This document shows positions 53,560 through 61,011 of a DNA stretch of 64,000 nucleotides, piece by piece. The DNA lies in NCBI GenBank assembly GCA_017547755.1, contig JAFYOX010000107.1, positions 86,040 to 150,039 on the forward strand. Direction: 5' to 3'. The translations under genes and the position numbers were made by a program. Origin of the DNA: Clostridia bacterium. Its GTDB lineage: Bacteria; Bacillota; Clostridia; Oscillospirales; CAG-272. Each line of letters opens with the position of its first letter. Position 1 is the stretch's first letter. The notes beneath the pieces are model-generated. The model saw only the letters and a program-made list of their open reading frames with translations, did no database searches and was not told the DNA's origin.

Positions 53560-53881
53560 CAATAAAAAAATCCCTCTGTCGGTAGACAAAAGGGACGACA
53601 AATGCCGCGGTACCACCCGGATTCCGCGTATAAAACGCGGCTCTCGAAGAATTCGGAATATCCCGCAGGGATATGGAGAATTCTTCCGCGGACGATAACG
53701 TGTCCGGAACGTACCGGGCTACTGGAGTTCACCCGGTCCGCCTGCAGAACGGAAAACATTCTGCGATAAAGTGAAAAGCAGGGTATCGTCACGGCAAAAA
53801 CTCTCAGCCTTCCGGTTTCTGCTCTCTGGATGCGGCGGAAGCGTCCTGCACTCTTCATCATGGCGTTTCGATATTCTTCTA
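53560..53881 (-). ncRNA. T-box riboswitch of the pheS-udk-pheT operon
   Basis: The leader runs on the minus strand from about 53881. The T-box sequence GGGTGGTACCGCGGCA lies at 53603-53618. It is followed by a terminator hairpin TCCCTTTTGTC / GACAGAGGGA (53571-53595) with seven T. Stem I features are seen upstream (GATGAAGAG near its 5' side, a CCAGAGAGC distal loop). A candidate specifier UUC (Phe) is at 53773-53775. Uncharged tRNA-Phe would stabilise the antiterminator and switch the operon on. The pheS gap (53512-53880) contains nothing else. Confidence 0.9.
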
Positions 53882-53887
53882 CTTTAC

Positions 53888-53916
53888 ATTATACCACGTC
53901 ATTTCCGCCTTTGCAA
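53888..53916 (-). promoter_or_regulatory. promoter of the T-box operon
   Basis: TTGCAA (53911-53916), 17 bp, TATAAT (53888-53893) on the minus strand; the start site near 53881 marks the T-box leader 5' end. Confidence 0.75.
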
Positions 53917-53924
53917 GAGATATT

Positions 53925-53959
53925 CCGAAAAATGCGGGGAAACTTTTTGGGTTTCCCCG
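53925..53959 (-). terminator. terminator of the cysteine desulfurase-like gene
   Basis: CGGGGAAAC (53935-53943) pairs with GTTTCCCCG (53951-53959); on the minus strand CATTTTTCGG follows. It lies 4 bp beyond the stop. Confidence 0.8.
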
Positions 53960-53962
53960 GCT

Positions 53963-55102
53963 TTATCCCCGGCAGAGTCCGCTCAGCGCATCGGCGAGCG
54001 CACGGACATCCGATATTTTATTGAACCACGAGAAGCCGGCGCGGACGGAACCGTTTTCGAAACTGCCGGCGGTACGGTGTGCGAGCGGTGCGCAGTGATA
54101 TCCCGTCCGGACGCAGATTCCGCGGGAAGCGAGATATGCGCCGGTCTCGGCGGGACTGTATCCGCGGACGTTGAACGTGACGACGGAGCCGGTGCTTCCG
54201 CCGTATACTGTCACGTCCGGCAGATCGTTCAGGCGGCAGAGGAGTTCCTTAGTGAGCGCACACTCATGCCGCTGGATCGCCTCTGTACCGATATCCCGGA
54301 CATAGCGGATCCCGGCAAGAAGACCGGCGATTGCAGGAAGGGGCAGGGTACCGGCTTCGAGCCGTTCCGGAAGTTCCGCGGGCATTGCCGGATCGAGGGA
54401 TTGGACACCCGCGCCGCCTTCCAGAAGGGTGCGGAACTGCACATCGGGTGCGGAGAGGAGCATTCCGACACCCATCGGACCGAACAGTCCCTTATGCCCG
54501 GGCATACAGAGCGCGGTGATGTGCATTTTTTCGAGATTTACAGGGAGATGTCCGGCGCTCTGGGATGCGTCGAGGATAAAATGAAGGTCAAGCTTTGTGC
54601 ACAGAGCGCCGATTTTCTCCGCAGGAAGCACGCGGGAGCCGATATTGGACTGGTGGGTTCCGACGATGATGCGTGTATCCGGGCGGATCATCCGGCGGAT
54701 ATTCTCGAGGATTTCGTCGTCCTCGCCGGATGCGTCGAAGATATCGAATTCCGCAAGTCCGGCGTCCGCGAGCGCCCGAACCGGGCGATACACGGCGTTA
54801 TGGGCATAATTATCGATCAGGATATGGCATCCGGGTTTGGCAAGTCCCTTGATGGCGCAGTTGAGCGCATGGGTGGCGTTTTCGGTAAAGACGACCCGTT
54901 CCGGATCACCTCCGAAAAACTCCGCGGCGGCACTGCGGCAGTCATAGACAAGTTCCGCGGCGGCATTGGACAGCCTGTGGGAACCGCGTCCGGGATTTCC
55001 TCCGGCGGACCGCATGGCGTCCCTTACGGCGCGGATGACCGCCTCCGGTTTCGGCCACGTTGTGGCGGCATTATCGAGATAGATCGTTTTCTGCGTTCTC
55101 AT
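53963..55102 (-). CDS. class V aminotransferase, cysteine desulfurase-like
   Basis: The 379-residue PLP enzyme starts TIYLDNAATTWPKPEAVI, has VVFTENATHALNCAI, HQSNIGSRVLP, and the PLP Lys in CMPGHKGLFGPMGVG, followed by GICVRTGYHCAPLAHRT with the conserved active-site Cys. This matches the clostridial cysteine-desulfurase subfamily that is distinct from IscS/NifS and SufS. It overlaps the upstream DUF3343 gene by 4 bp (ATGA). DUF3343 proteins resemble sulfur/selenium carriers, so a sulfur-transfer pair is likely, but the acceptor pathway is not shown. Confidence 0.88.
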   Translation of the reverse strand: MRTQKTIYLDNAATTWPKPEAVIRAVRDAMRSAGGNPGRGSHRLSNAAAELVYDCRSAAAEFFGGDPERVVFTENATHALNCAIKGLAKPGCHILIDNYAHNAVYRPVRALADAGLAEFDIFDASGEDDEILENIRRMIRPDTRIIVGTHQSNIGSRVLPAEKIGALCTKLDLHFILDASQSAGHLPVNLEKMHITALCMPGHKGLFGPMGVGMLLSAPDVQFRTLLEGGAGVQSLDPAMPAELPERLEAGTLPLPAIAGLLAGIRYVRDIGTEAIQRHECALTKELLCRLNDLPDVTVYGGSTGSVVTFNVRGYSPAETGAYLASRGICVRTGYHCAPLAHRTAGSFENGSVRAGFSWFNKISDVRALADALSGLCRG

Positions 55103-55329
55103 CGTCCGTTCCTCCCGATCACATCCCCGTAGACGATCCCCTTTTTATCGAGCAGTCTCGTGACGTTTCCAATGTCCGCGCAGTTCAGCCGCAGTCCGAC
55201 CGAACACCCGTGCTTCGTGACCGACGGATCCACCGAAATAACCTCCGCGTCGATCCTCTCCAGCACAGCGGTGCGGCGCGCCTTTTCCGCCGCTGTTCTC
55301 GTTCTCATGGCAAGTATACAATCCGGCAT
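55099..55329 (-). CDS. DUF3343 protein (putative Se/S carrier-like)
   Basis: The 76-residue protein has the family pattern: an N-terminal strand PDCILAMRTRTAAEKARR, a middle DPSVTKHGCSVGLRLNC with two Cys in place of the usual SSCGLAL-type motif, and a last helix NVTRLLDKKGIVYGDVI. DUF3343 proteins are linked with cysteine desulfurase-like and selenium genes in anaerobes. No selD or yedF is in the window. Translational coupling to the desulfurase-like gene supports joint action. Confidence 0.75.
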   Translation of the reverse strand: MPDCILAMRTRTAAEKARRTAVLERIDAEVISVDPSVTKHGCSVGLRLNCADIGNVTRLLDKKGIVYGDVIGRNGR

Positions 55330-55468
55330 ATTGATTCTGCCTCCTTCTGGTTCTGTTCAGCTTACTGACGCTGACAGGATATGCGGGGGAAGGGGAGTTT
55401 GTGCGGAGCTTTTTTCAAAAAGCGACCGTATTCCCTTTCCTCACCCGAAAAATGATTTCCGATACGCC

Positions 55469-55497
55469 TTGACAGGAGCCGGAGAATGTAGTATAAT
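55469..55497 (+). promoter_or_regulatory. promoter of the 108-aa conserved gene
   Basis: TTGACA (55469-55474), 17 bp, TATAAT (55492-55497); both hexamers perfect. Confidence 0.8.
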
Positions 55498-55539
55498 AAA
55501 AACTAACTATTCATATTAATAAGAAAGGAAAAACGAGAA

Positions 55540-55866
55540 ATGGCAGAATGGATTGTTGATAAGAAAGATGTGACCTCGACAGTTGAAGGGGATTTTATGC
55601 TGTATAAGAATCGTCCCCTTGTGCGTGAAGACAACGTGATTTGCTACGGAAACGTATCTGACAAATATATACTTCAGATGATTATTATGTCCGAGACCGA
55701 ATATAAGGGGAAGAAGGTGCCGGATCAGGTGTATGTCCAGCTCCTCCGGACCGACCCGAATGTATCGAAGAAGGAACGTGTGGTGCAGGAGGCAATGAAG
55801 ACCGGGCTGTACGACGCATTTGAACTCGGCGTGATCTGGCTGGAACGTTATCTGAAACAGAACTGA
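55540..55866 (+). CDS. conserved small protein, unknown
   Basis: The 108-residue soluble protein begins MAEWIVDKKDVTSTVEG and includes GDFMLYKNRPLVREDNVICY, VSDKYILQMIIMS, PDQVYVQLLRTDPN and a C-terminal helix FELGVIWLERYL. The ribosome site is GAAAGGAAAAA. It has a perfect promoter, so it is probably well expressed. No transmembrane segment or Cys pair. I do not recognise a functional family. It is followed by a serpin gene after 147 bp; a poly-T stretch at 55908-55929 may end its transcript. Confidence 0.7.
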   Translation: MAEWIVDKKDVTSTVEGDFMLYKNRPLVREDNVICYGNVSDKYILQMIIMSETEYKGKKVPDQVYVQLLRTDPNVSKKERVVQEAMKTGLYDAFELGVIWLERYLKQN

Positions 55867-56013
55867 ATTACGATATGTGCGGAAAGCTTCGATGCGGAGT
55901 TTTCCGCATGTTTTTTTCGGATTTTTTTCAAAAAACGGGAACAAAAACGGGAACGGGTTCGTCCAATGTCCGGATGAATCAGAAAAGAGAACAGACGGAA
56001 AGGAGCCGATCTT

Positions 56014-57324
56014 ATGAAGAAAATACTTGCTTTCCTTTGCGCGGTGCTTCTTCTGCTTCCGGGATGTGCCGGGAGCTCTGCCGTGACGGAAGCGGCGTAC
56101 CCCGGAATGCGGGCGTATCCCGATCCGATGGACAGCGGCAGCATCGAATACAAACTGTGGCGCGAAGAACGTGAGAAACTGCGTGCGGTGCAGTACGACG
56201 GATACGAAGAGGGGATGGAGACGTTCGTCCGGAAAACCGCTGCCGCCGTTCTCGGCGGTGCGGAAAACGGGAACCGGATCTATTCGCCGCTGAATCTGTA
56301 TTTTACGCTCGCCGTGCTCGCCGAGATCACCGGCGGAAACAGCCGTTCGCAGATCCTTGACGCAATGGAAGTCGAAAATACGGACGTTCTCCGCCGGAAA
56401 ATTCCTGCTCTCTGGACGGCGAATTACTGCACTGACGGAACGAAAAACAGCGTGTTCGCCAATTCCCTCTGGCTCGACCGGAGCGTGAACTTCCGGGAAG
56501 ATACGCTTGCTCTCCTTGCGGAAACGTATTACGCATCTTCCTATTCCGGAAACATGGGTTCCGATTCCTTCGGACAGGAGTACCGTGACTGGCTGAACGA
56601 ACAGACCGGCGGTCTGTTGGCAGATTCGGCGGAAAACCTCGGCTTTGCCGAAGATTCGCTGCTTGCGCTTGCTTCCACGGTGTATTACAGCGCAAAATGG
56701 CAGCATGAATTCCGCGAAGAACTGACGGAAGAGGGGGTCTTCCATGCGCCGTCCGGCGATGCGGTCTGTGATTTCCTGTACATGGAAGCGGAAACTCTCT
56801 ACTATTACGGCGAAAATTACGCGGCGGTATCCCTGCCGTTCAACGGAAACACGGACAGCCGGATGTGGTTTTTCCTTCCCGATGAGGATACCGCAGTCAC
56901 CGATCTGCCAAACGATGCCGAGGTTTCCTCGCTGTATCTGACCGGAGACGGTACTTCCGCCGACCGGATCGTCCATATCCGGATCCCGAAATTCGACGTT
57001 TCCTCCGAGCTGGAACTGTCCGGTACGCTGAAAAATCTCGGCATCACGGATATTTTCGATCCTGCATCCGCCGATTTTTCGCCGCTGACCGGGAAATTGT
57101 CCGGGAAGATCGGCGTGGATTCCGCAAAGCACGCTGTGCGTACGGCGATCGATGAGGAAGGATGCACCGCGGCGGCGTATACGGCTCTGCGGATCTACGG
57201 CGCCGGAATGCCGCCGGACGAGGAAGTCGAGATCACATTCGACCGCCCGTTTCTGTTCGTCATCACCGGACCGCGCGATACTGTCCTGTTCATGGGCATC
57301 GTGAACGATCCGATGGGAAAGTGA
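56014..57324 (+). CDS. serpin-family protease inhibitor, lipoprotein
   Basis: The 436-residue protein has a signal peptide ending in the lipobox LLLPGC18, so it should be anchored to the outer face of the membrane. The serpin fold is clear: GNRIYSPLNLYFTLAVLAE, SVFANSLWLD, LASTVYYSAKWQ, FLPDEDTAV, the hinge IDEEGCTAAAYTA and the C-terminal FDRPFLFVITG. The variable reactive-centre loop follows the hinge (about residues 388-405: YTALRIYGAGMPPDEE). The alanine-rich hinge suggests an inhibitory, not merely structural, serpin. Serpins from gut clostridia inhibit host or microbial proteases; the target here is unknown. Confidence 0.92.
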   Translation: MKKILAFLCAVLLLLPGCAGSSAVTEAAYPGMRAYPDPMDSGSIEYKLWREEREKLRAVQYDGYEEGMETFVRKTAAAVLGGAENGNRIYSPLNLYFTLAVLAEITGGNSRSQILDAMEVENTDVLRRKIPALWTANYCTDGTKNSVFANSLWLDRSVNFREDTLALLAETYYASSYSGNMGSDSFGQEYRDWLNEQTGGLLADSAENLGFAEDSLLALASTVYYSAKWQHEFREELTEEGVFHAPSGDAVCDFLYMEAETLYYYGENYAAVSLPFNGNTDSRMWFFLPDEDTAVTDLPNDAEVSSLYLTGDGTSADRIVHIRIPKFDVSSELELSGTLKNLGITDIFDPASADFSPLTGKLSGKIGVDSAKHAVRTAIDEEGCTAAAYTALRIYGAGMPPDEEVEITFDRPFLFVITGPRDTVLFMGIVNDPMGK

Positions 57325-57330
57325 AAAACA

Positions 57331-57367
57331 AAAAACGCCTGCATTTCTCCGGAAATGCGGCGTTTTT
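57331..57367. terminator. bidirectional terminator between serpin and GNAT genes
   Basis: AAAAACGCCTGCATTTC (57331-57347) pairs with GAAATGCGGCGTTTTT (57352-57367) across TCCG, with A- and T-rich ends for both directions. Confidence 0.85.
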
Positions 57368-57381
57368 TCGGTTCTGACCGT

Positions 57382-58143
57382 TCAGTACGGGCAGATTTCG
57401 TAGGTCGTGTATTCGTGGTCGAAGTGGTATCCCAGTTTTTCCGCGAGTCCCACCGACCAGAGATTTGCGGCGTCCCAGCTCGGGTACAGTCCGCGGTCCC
57501 GGGCTTCGAGGATCATCCGCGCGGCACAGATGGTGGCGTATCCCTTCCGGCGGTGGTCGGGATGCGTGTCGATCTCGATCTCAACCCCTTCGCGGTAGAC
57601 GGTGTACGCCGATACACCCGCGGCGATTTCGCCGTTTGCTTCGAGGACAAAGCCGAACCCGAGGCGGCGGTAGGTCTCATAATCCGGATAGGAGTCCACC
57701 CAGTCGCGGCACCATCCCGTTTCTCTGGCGTACCGGAAAATTTTTTCGTCAATGGGGAGAAGGCGGCATCCTTCGGGGAGGTTTTCCGCCATTTTCCGCA
57801 GTTTTTCGCGGTCAAACACGTCCGGTTCCTTTTTGATCGCGTAGCGGACAATGCGCTTTCCGCCGCGGCAGGCTTCGATGCGTTCGCTCCATGCTTCGGT
57901 CTGCGGGACCATCAGCATATAGGTCTGCACGGAGCCTTCCGGCTTGAACCGGATGAGTTCATCGTTCGGGACGCCGGCGAAAAAGGTGAAATCCGCGATG
58001 ACTGCGGCGGCAGACGTCGGATTTTCGGGGGAATCCGCGTAGATTTCGCCCATCACACCCTGAAGGCACGACCAGATGAGCGTTTCTTCCCAGCCTTTAA
58101 ACAGCGGTGCGGCGGCGGACGGATCGGCAAGACGGTATACCAT
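57382..58143 (-). CDS. GNAT-family acetyltransferase (PF12746-like)
   Basis: The 253-residue protein has an N-terminal domain (about 1-130) and a C-terminal GNAT domain with GFGFVLEANGEIAAGVSAYTVY, a strand EIEIDTHPDHRRKGYATI (acetyl-CoA loop R-R-K-G-Y-A), NLWSVGLAEKLGY and FDHEYTTYEI. This is the two-domain GNAT_acetyltran arrangement. Substrate unknown. It starts 4 bp after the stop of the URO-D-family gene, so the two are one operon. Confidence 0.85.
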   Translation of the reverse strand: MVYRLADPSAAAPLFKGWEETLIWSCLQGVMGEIYADSPENPTSAAAVIADFTFFAGVPNDELIRFKPEGSVQTYMLMVPQTEAWSERIEACRGGKRIVRYAIKKEPDVFDREKLRKMAENLPEGCRLLPIDEKIFRYARETGWCRDWVDSYPDYETYRRLGFGFVLEANGEIAAGVSAYTVYREGVEIEIDTHPDHRRKGYATICAARMILEARDRGLYPSWDAANLWSVGLAEKLGYHFDHEYTTYEICPY

Positions 58144-58147
58144 GCGC

Positions 58148-59119
58148 TTATCCTTCCCGCGCCAGGCGATAGATCAGGTCGTAGGCGAAAACAAGGTCTT
58201 CCATGGAGCAGTGATCCTGCACGTAGTGCGTGGTGCAGCACATCCAGCGCTTGCCCTTCAGCAGACCGAAGACGCGGCGGATCTCCGCTTCCAGTCTGTC
58301 CTGCGGCAGAAGACCGATCGCGGACTGTACGCAGACGCCGCCGAGGATGGCGAATTTGTCGGCGTAATTGTCGAGGTAGAGATCGTAGCCCATGCCCGCG
58401 CTTTCCTGCCACGGATGAACGACGTCGAGACCGAGTTCGGCGATGCCGTCGGCGACCTTGCGGACACAGCCGTCCGAGTGGAGACTGCAGAAACATCCGC
58501 GCGAATGCACGTAATCGACGACGCGCTTCATCTGCGGGAAGACAAGCTCACGCCACGTCGCGGGGCTGAACAGGAGATCGTTCTGTGCGCCCCAGTCGTC
58601 GGAGATATGGATCATATCCACGCCGAGATCGATGGCGTGTTCCGCGAATTTCAGGGTCCAGTCCGCCTGACGGCGGTAGAGCTCGCCGAGTTCCCCGGGA
58701 TACATGGCAAGCCAGAGAAGCTGGTTTTCGATGCCGAAGACGCCGTTGAACTGTTCGAAGAAACCGGGCGTCTGGAGATAGCAGAAGCGGCCGCGCTGTT
58801 TGTGGAAATTCAGGGCGTCGGTGACATTCCGGTATTCTTCGGGATTGTCGGGAGAGCGGAAAATGGGCTGATCGACGAGAAGATCGGGCGTCAGTTCTTC
58901 GTTTTCCGCACGGATCCTGTCGATCAGATGTCCGTCAAACGCGCCGGGACCTGCGAAAAGATGCGCCATGTCGTACTCATACTTATCTTCAAAGGCGGCA
59001 ACGGAGCCGTAAGCGGCGCTGATCGGTCCGGAAAGATTGGCGGCGACCCATCCGTAGATCGGCGTACGGTCGGTTTCCTGTCCGCGGATCGTCCGCGCAA
59101 CACGTTCGGTACTGTTCAT
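58148..59119 (-). CDS. uroporphyrinogen decarboxylase (URO-D) family protein
   Basis: The 323-residue TIM barrel begins MNSTERVARTIRGQETDRTP, like URO-D relatives. ADWTLKFAEHAIDLGVDMIHISDDWG and FSPATWRELVFPQMKRVVDY are typical, followed by HSDGCVRKVADGIAELGLDVVHPWQ. No heme genes are near and the URO-D active-site RQAGR motif is absent, so it is more likely a methyltransferase-type member (MtaA/corrinoid-related) or another lyase. First gene of a two-gene unit with the GNAT gene. Confidence 0.83.
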   Translation of the reverse strand: MNSTERVARTIRGQETDRTPIYGWVAANLSGPISAAYGSVAAFEDKYEYDMAHLFAGPGAFDGHLIDRIRAENEELTPDLLVDQPIFRSPDNPEEYRNVTDALNFHKQRGRFCYLQTPGFFEQFNGVFGIENQLLWLAMYPGELGELYRRQADWTLKFAEHAIDLGVDMIHISDDWGAQNDLLFSPATWRELVFPQMKRVVDYVHSRGCFCSLHSDGCVRKVADGIAELGLDVVHPWQESAGMGYDLYLDNYADKFAILGGVCVQSAIGLLPQDRLEAEIRRVFGLLKGKRWMCCTTHYVQDHCSMEDLVFAYDLIYRLAREG

Positions 59120-59181
59120 GAGATTCTCCTTGCATGAGATATTTTATTCATTATAACACGGACGTTTTCCCGTGTCAATCC

Positions 59182-59216
59182 GAAAAAATACCGTCCTCCG
59201 GAACCGGAAGACGGTA
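59182..59216 (-). terminator. terminator of the tRNA-Gly gene
   Basis: TACCGTCCTCCGG (59189-59201) pairs with CCGGAAGACGGTA (59204-59216), followed on the minus strand by TTTTTTC. Confidence 0.8.
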
Positions 59217-59220
59217 CAAA

Positions 59221-59291
59221 AGCGGATGGGGGGAATCGAACCCCTAACTCAAGCTTGGGAAGCTGGCGTTTTACCACTAAACTACATCCGC
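59221..59291 (-). tRNA. tRNA-Gly (anticodon CCC)
   Basis: The 71-nt cloverleaf reads GCGGATG in the acceptor 5' strand and CATCCGC in the 3' strand (7/7 pairs). The anticodon loop is TTCCCAA, giving anticodon CCC (codon GGG). The T-loop is TTCGATT. The anticodon stem has one C-U mismatch (28-42) and the T-stem one mismatch (49-65). CCA is not encoded. A promoter lies upstream and a strong terminator follows, so it is a single-tRNA unit. Confidence 0.92.
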
Positions 59292-59300
59292 GTGATGCAT

Positions 59301-59329
59301 ATTATAGCACGTTTTCGCGCTCCTGTCAA
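59301..59329 (-). promoter_or_regulatory. promoter of tRNA-Gly
   Basis: TTGACA (59324-59329), 17 bp, TATAAT (59301-59306), 10 bp before the tRNA 5' end. Confidence 0.8.
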
Positions 59330-59425
59330 GCCGTTTTAATGGAAAACGGACGATATCCACAGGTTTTCCGCAGAAATCCGGAAACTTTTCGTGAAGGATT
59401 CCCGGTCGGATTTTCGGGGATTCTG

Positions 59426-59454
59426 TTGACACTTTGCACTTTCTGTGCTATAAT
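59426..59454 (+). promoter_or_regulatory. promoter of the manganese riboswitch and mntP
   Basis: TTGACA (59426-59431), 17 bp, TATAAT (59449-59454); start of transcription near 59461. Confidence 0.8.
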
Positions 59455-59461
59455 ATCCTGC

Positions 59462-59590
59462 GATTGTGAGGGAGTAGCAAGCGCATTCCCGGCGCAGCAA
59501 GTCAACATACTGACCGTTATCGGTCTGGCTTGCTTTAATTTGCGAGACTCATGGAAAGCTGCGGAAGCCGTACATGGGGTCTTTTTTTCT
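59462..59590 (+). ncRNA. yybP-ykoY (Mn2+) riboswitch upstream of mntP
   Basis: The leader contains GAGGGAGTAGCAAGC, GTCAACATACTGACCG and GCGAGACTCATGG, the conserved blocks of the yybP-ykoY motif. GACTCATG then pairs with CATGGGGTC to form a terminator stem with a T7 run at 59581-59588. Mn2+ binding to the aptamer should prevent that stem and allow mntP transcription. The gap 59292-59645 is fully explained by the tRNA promoter, this promoter and the switch. Confidence 0.88.
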
Positions 59591-59645
59591 TCTGACACCG
59601 GATGCGGCCTGCCGTATCTGGGATTTTTATTTTCGGAGGAACTCA

Positions 59646-60230
59646 ATGACGTTCGATTTCTCTTTCTTCTTTACGAGCATCCTGCTCGGTGTCGGTCTTG
59701 CGATGGACGCTTTCTCGGTATCCCTTGCCAACGGTCTGAACGAACCCGGGATGAAAAAGCCGAAAATGTGCGGCGTTGCGGGAGTGTTCTCCCTGTTTCA
59801 GTTTGCAATGCCGATGATCGGCTGGATCTGCGTTTCCACCGTTGCGCACCTGTTCGGCGCGTTTGAAAAGTGTATCCCGTGGATCGCGCTTGCGCTTCTC
59901 GGCTTTATCGGCGGCAAGATGCTGTACGAAGGCATCCGGAATCAGGAGTCCGAAGAGGAAAAGCCCGCGGTCGGTCTCGGCGCGCTGATCGTACAGGGGA
60001 TCGCCACTTCGATCGACGCCCTCTCGGTCGGCTTCACGATCTGCGAATACGGCTGTCTGCAGGCGCTTCTTTCCTGCCTTCTGATCGGTACCGTGACCTT
60101 CTTCATCTGTTTTGCGGGACTTGCCATCGGCAAAAAAGCCGGAACGAAGCTGGCGAACAAGGCTGGCATTCTCGGCGGCGCGATCCTCATTTTCATTGGT
60201 CTCGAAATCTTTATCACGAGCTGGTTCTGA
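59646..60230 (+). CDS. mntP: manganese efflux pump MntP
   Basis: MntP (194 aa) exports Mn2+ across the membrane. Six hydrophobic segments are visible, with the two family repeats VGLAMDAFSVSLANGL and QGIATSIDALSVGFTI, each carrying the conserved Asp. The start at 59646 (MTFDFSFF) follows GGAGG; the longer frame from 59574 lies inside the riboswitch. The yybP-ykoY switch upstream gives the manganese link directly. Confidence 0.95.
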   Translation: MTFDFSFFFTSILLGVGLAMDAFSVSLANGLNEPGMKKPKMCGVAGVFSLFQFAMPMIGWICVSTVAHLFGAFEKCIPWIALALLGFIGGKMLYEGIRNQESEEEKPAVGLGALIVQGIATSIDALSVGFTICEYGCLQALLSCLLIGTVTFFICFAGLAIGKKAGTKLANKAGILGGAILIFIGLEIFITSWF

Positions 60231-60257
60231 TCCTTATTTACATACGATATTGTTTTT

Positions 60258-60327
60258 CCGGCAGTGTCACGGTCGTTTCTCCGAAGGCGGAGGAAGTGCA
60301 GACCGCAGACTCTGCCGGATTTTTTTG
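60258..60327 (+). terminator. branched terminator after mntP
   Basis: CCGGCAG (60258-60264) pairs with CTGCCGG (60312-60318), followed by ATTTTTTTG. Inside, CGGTC/GACCG and CTCCG/CGGAG can form two more helices, giving a nested structure. Confidence 0.7.
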
Positions 60328-60395
60328 ACTGAATCGCAGACGGAAGGCATATACTGTCCTGTAACGAATCTTTTTTGATCCGGAAAGGCAGAACT

Positions 60396-60920
60396 ATGAA
60401 CAGATCGCTTTCTCTCTGGCAGTTCTGGGGCTATGCCGTCGTATCACTCGGCGGGACCCTGCTGCATTATCTCTATGAATGGACGGATGAAAGTATCCTT
60501 GCCGCGCCGTTTTCCGGCGTGAACGAATCCACCTGGGAACACATGAAGCTGCTGTTTTTTCCGATGTTCCTTTTTTCTCTTGTCCAGCGCTTCTTTTTCC
60601 GTGACAGACGGGATTTCTGGTGCGTCCGGCTCCGCGGAACGCTGGGCGGACTGGTCATGATCCCCGTCCTGTTCTATACGTACAACGGTGCCTTCGGAAA
60701 ATCTCCCGACTGGCTGAACATTGCGATCTTCTTTATCGCTGGTGCTGCCGCATTTCTTACGGAGACCCGGCTGTTCCGGAAGGAGACTGTCCGGTGTCCG
60801 TTTCCTGCGGCTGCCTTTGCGCTGCTCTGTCTGATCGGTGCGGCGTTTGTGATCTTCACCTTTGCACCGCCGTCTCTTCCGCTGTTCCGCGATCCGCTTA
60901 CCGGGACATACGGCATCTGA
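60396..60920 (+). CDS. DUF6512-like integral membrane protein
   Basis: The 174-residue protein has about five membrane helices. The N-terminal QFWGYAVVSLGGTLLHYLYEW and the conserved SGVNESTWEHMKLLFFPM block are characteristic of the DUF6512 family; the Glu/His-rich short segment between the first two helices is probably functional. No known activity. The start at 60396 (MNRSLSL) follows GGAAAGG. TTGACT and TATACT lie upstream but with a 19-bp spacer. Confidence 0.8.
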   Translation: MNRSLSLWQFWGYAVVSLGGTLLHYLYEWTDESILAAPFSGVNESTWEHMKLLFFPMFLFSLVQRFFFRDRRDFWCVRLRGTLGGLVMIPVLFYTYNGAFGKSPDWLNIAIFFIAGAAAFLTETRLFRKETVRCPFPAAAFALLCLIGAAFVIFTFAPPSLPLFRDPLTGTYGI

Positions 60921-60934
60921 ATTTTGCGGAAACC

Positions 60935-60963
60935 TTGCCGGACGTGCGGAAGTGTGCTATAAT
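60935..60963 (+). promoter_or_regulatory. promoter of the MBL-Crp operon
   Basis: TTGCCG (60935-60940), 17 bp, TATAAT (60958-60963). Confidence 0.65.
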
Positions 60964-61011
60964 GACGGTATCTTTCTATGAATTCTTCAGCCTCAGGAGG
61001 CTTTGCTATCC

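Noticed and set aside
53512..53616. N-terminal extension of PheS
   Set aside because: This is T-box leader with terminator and antiterminator sequence, not coding.
58148..59119. Heme biosynthesis hemE
   Set aside because: The URO-D active-site motif near the N-terminus is missing and no heme genes are nearby.
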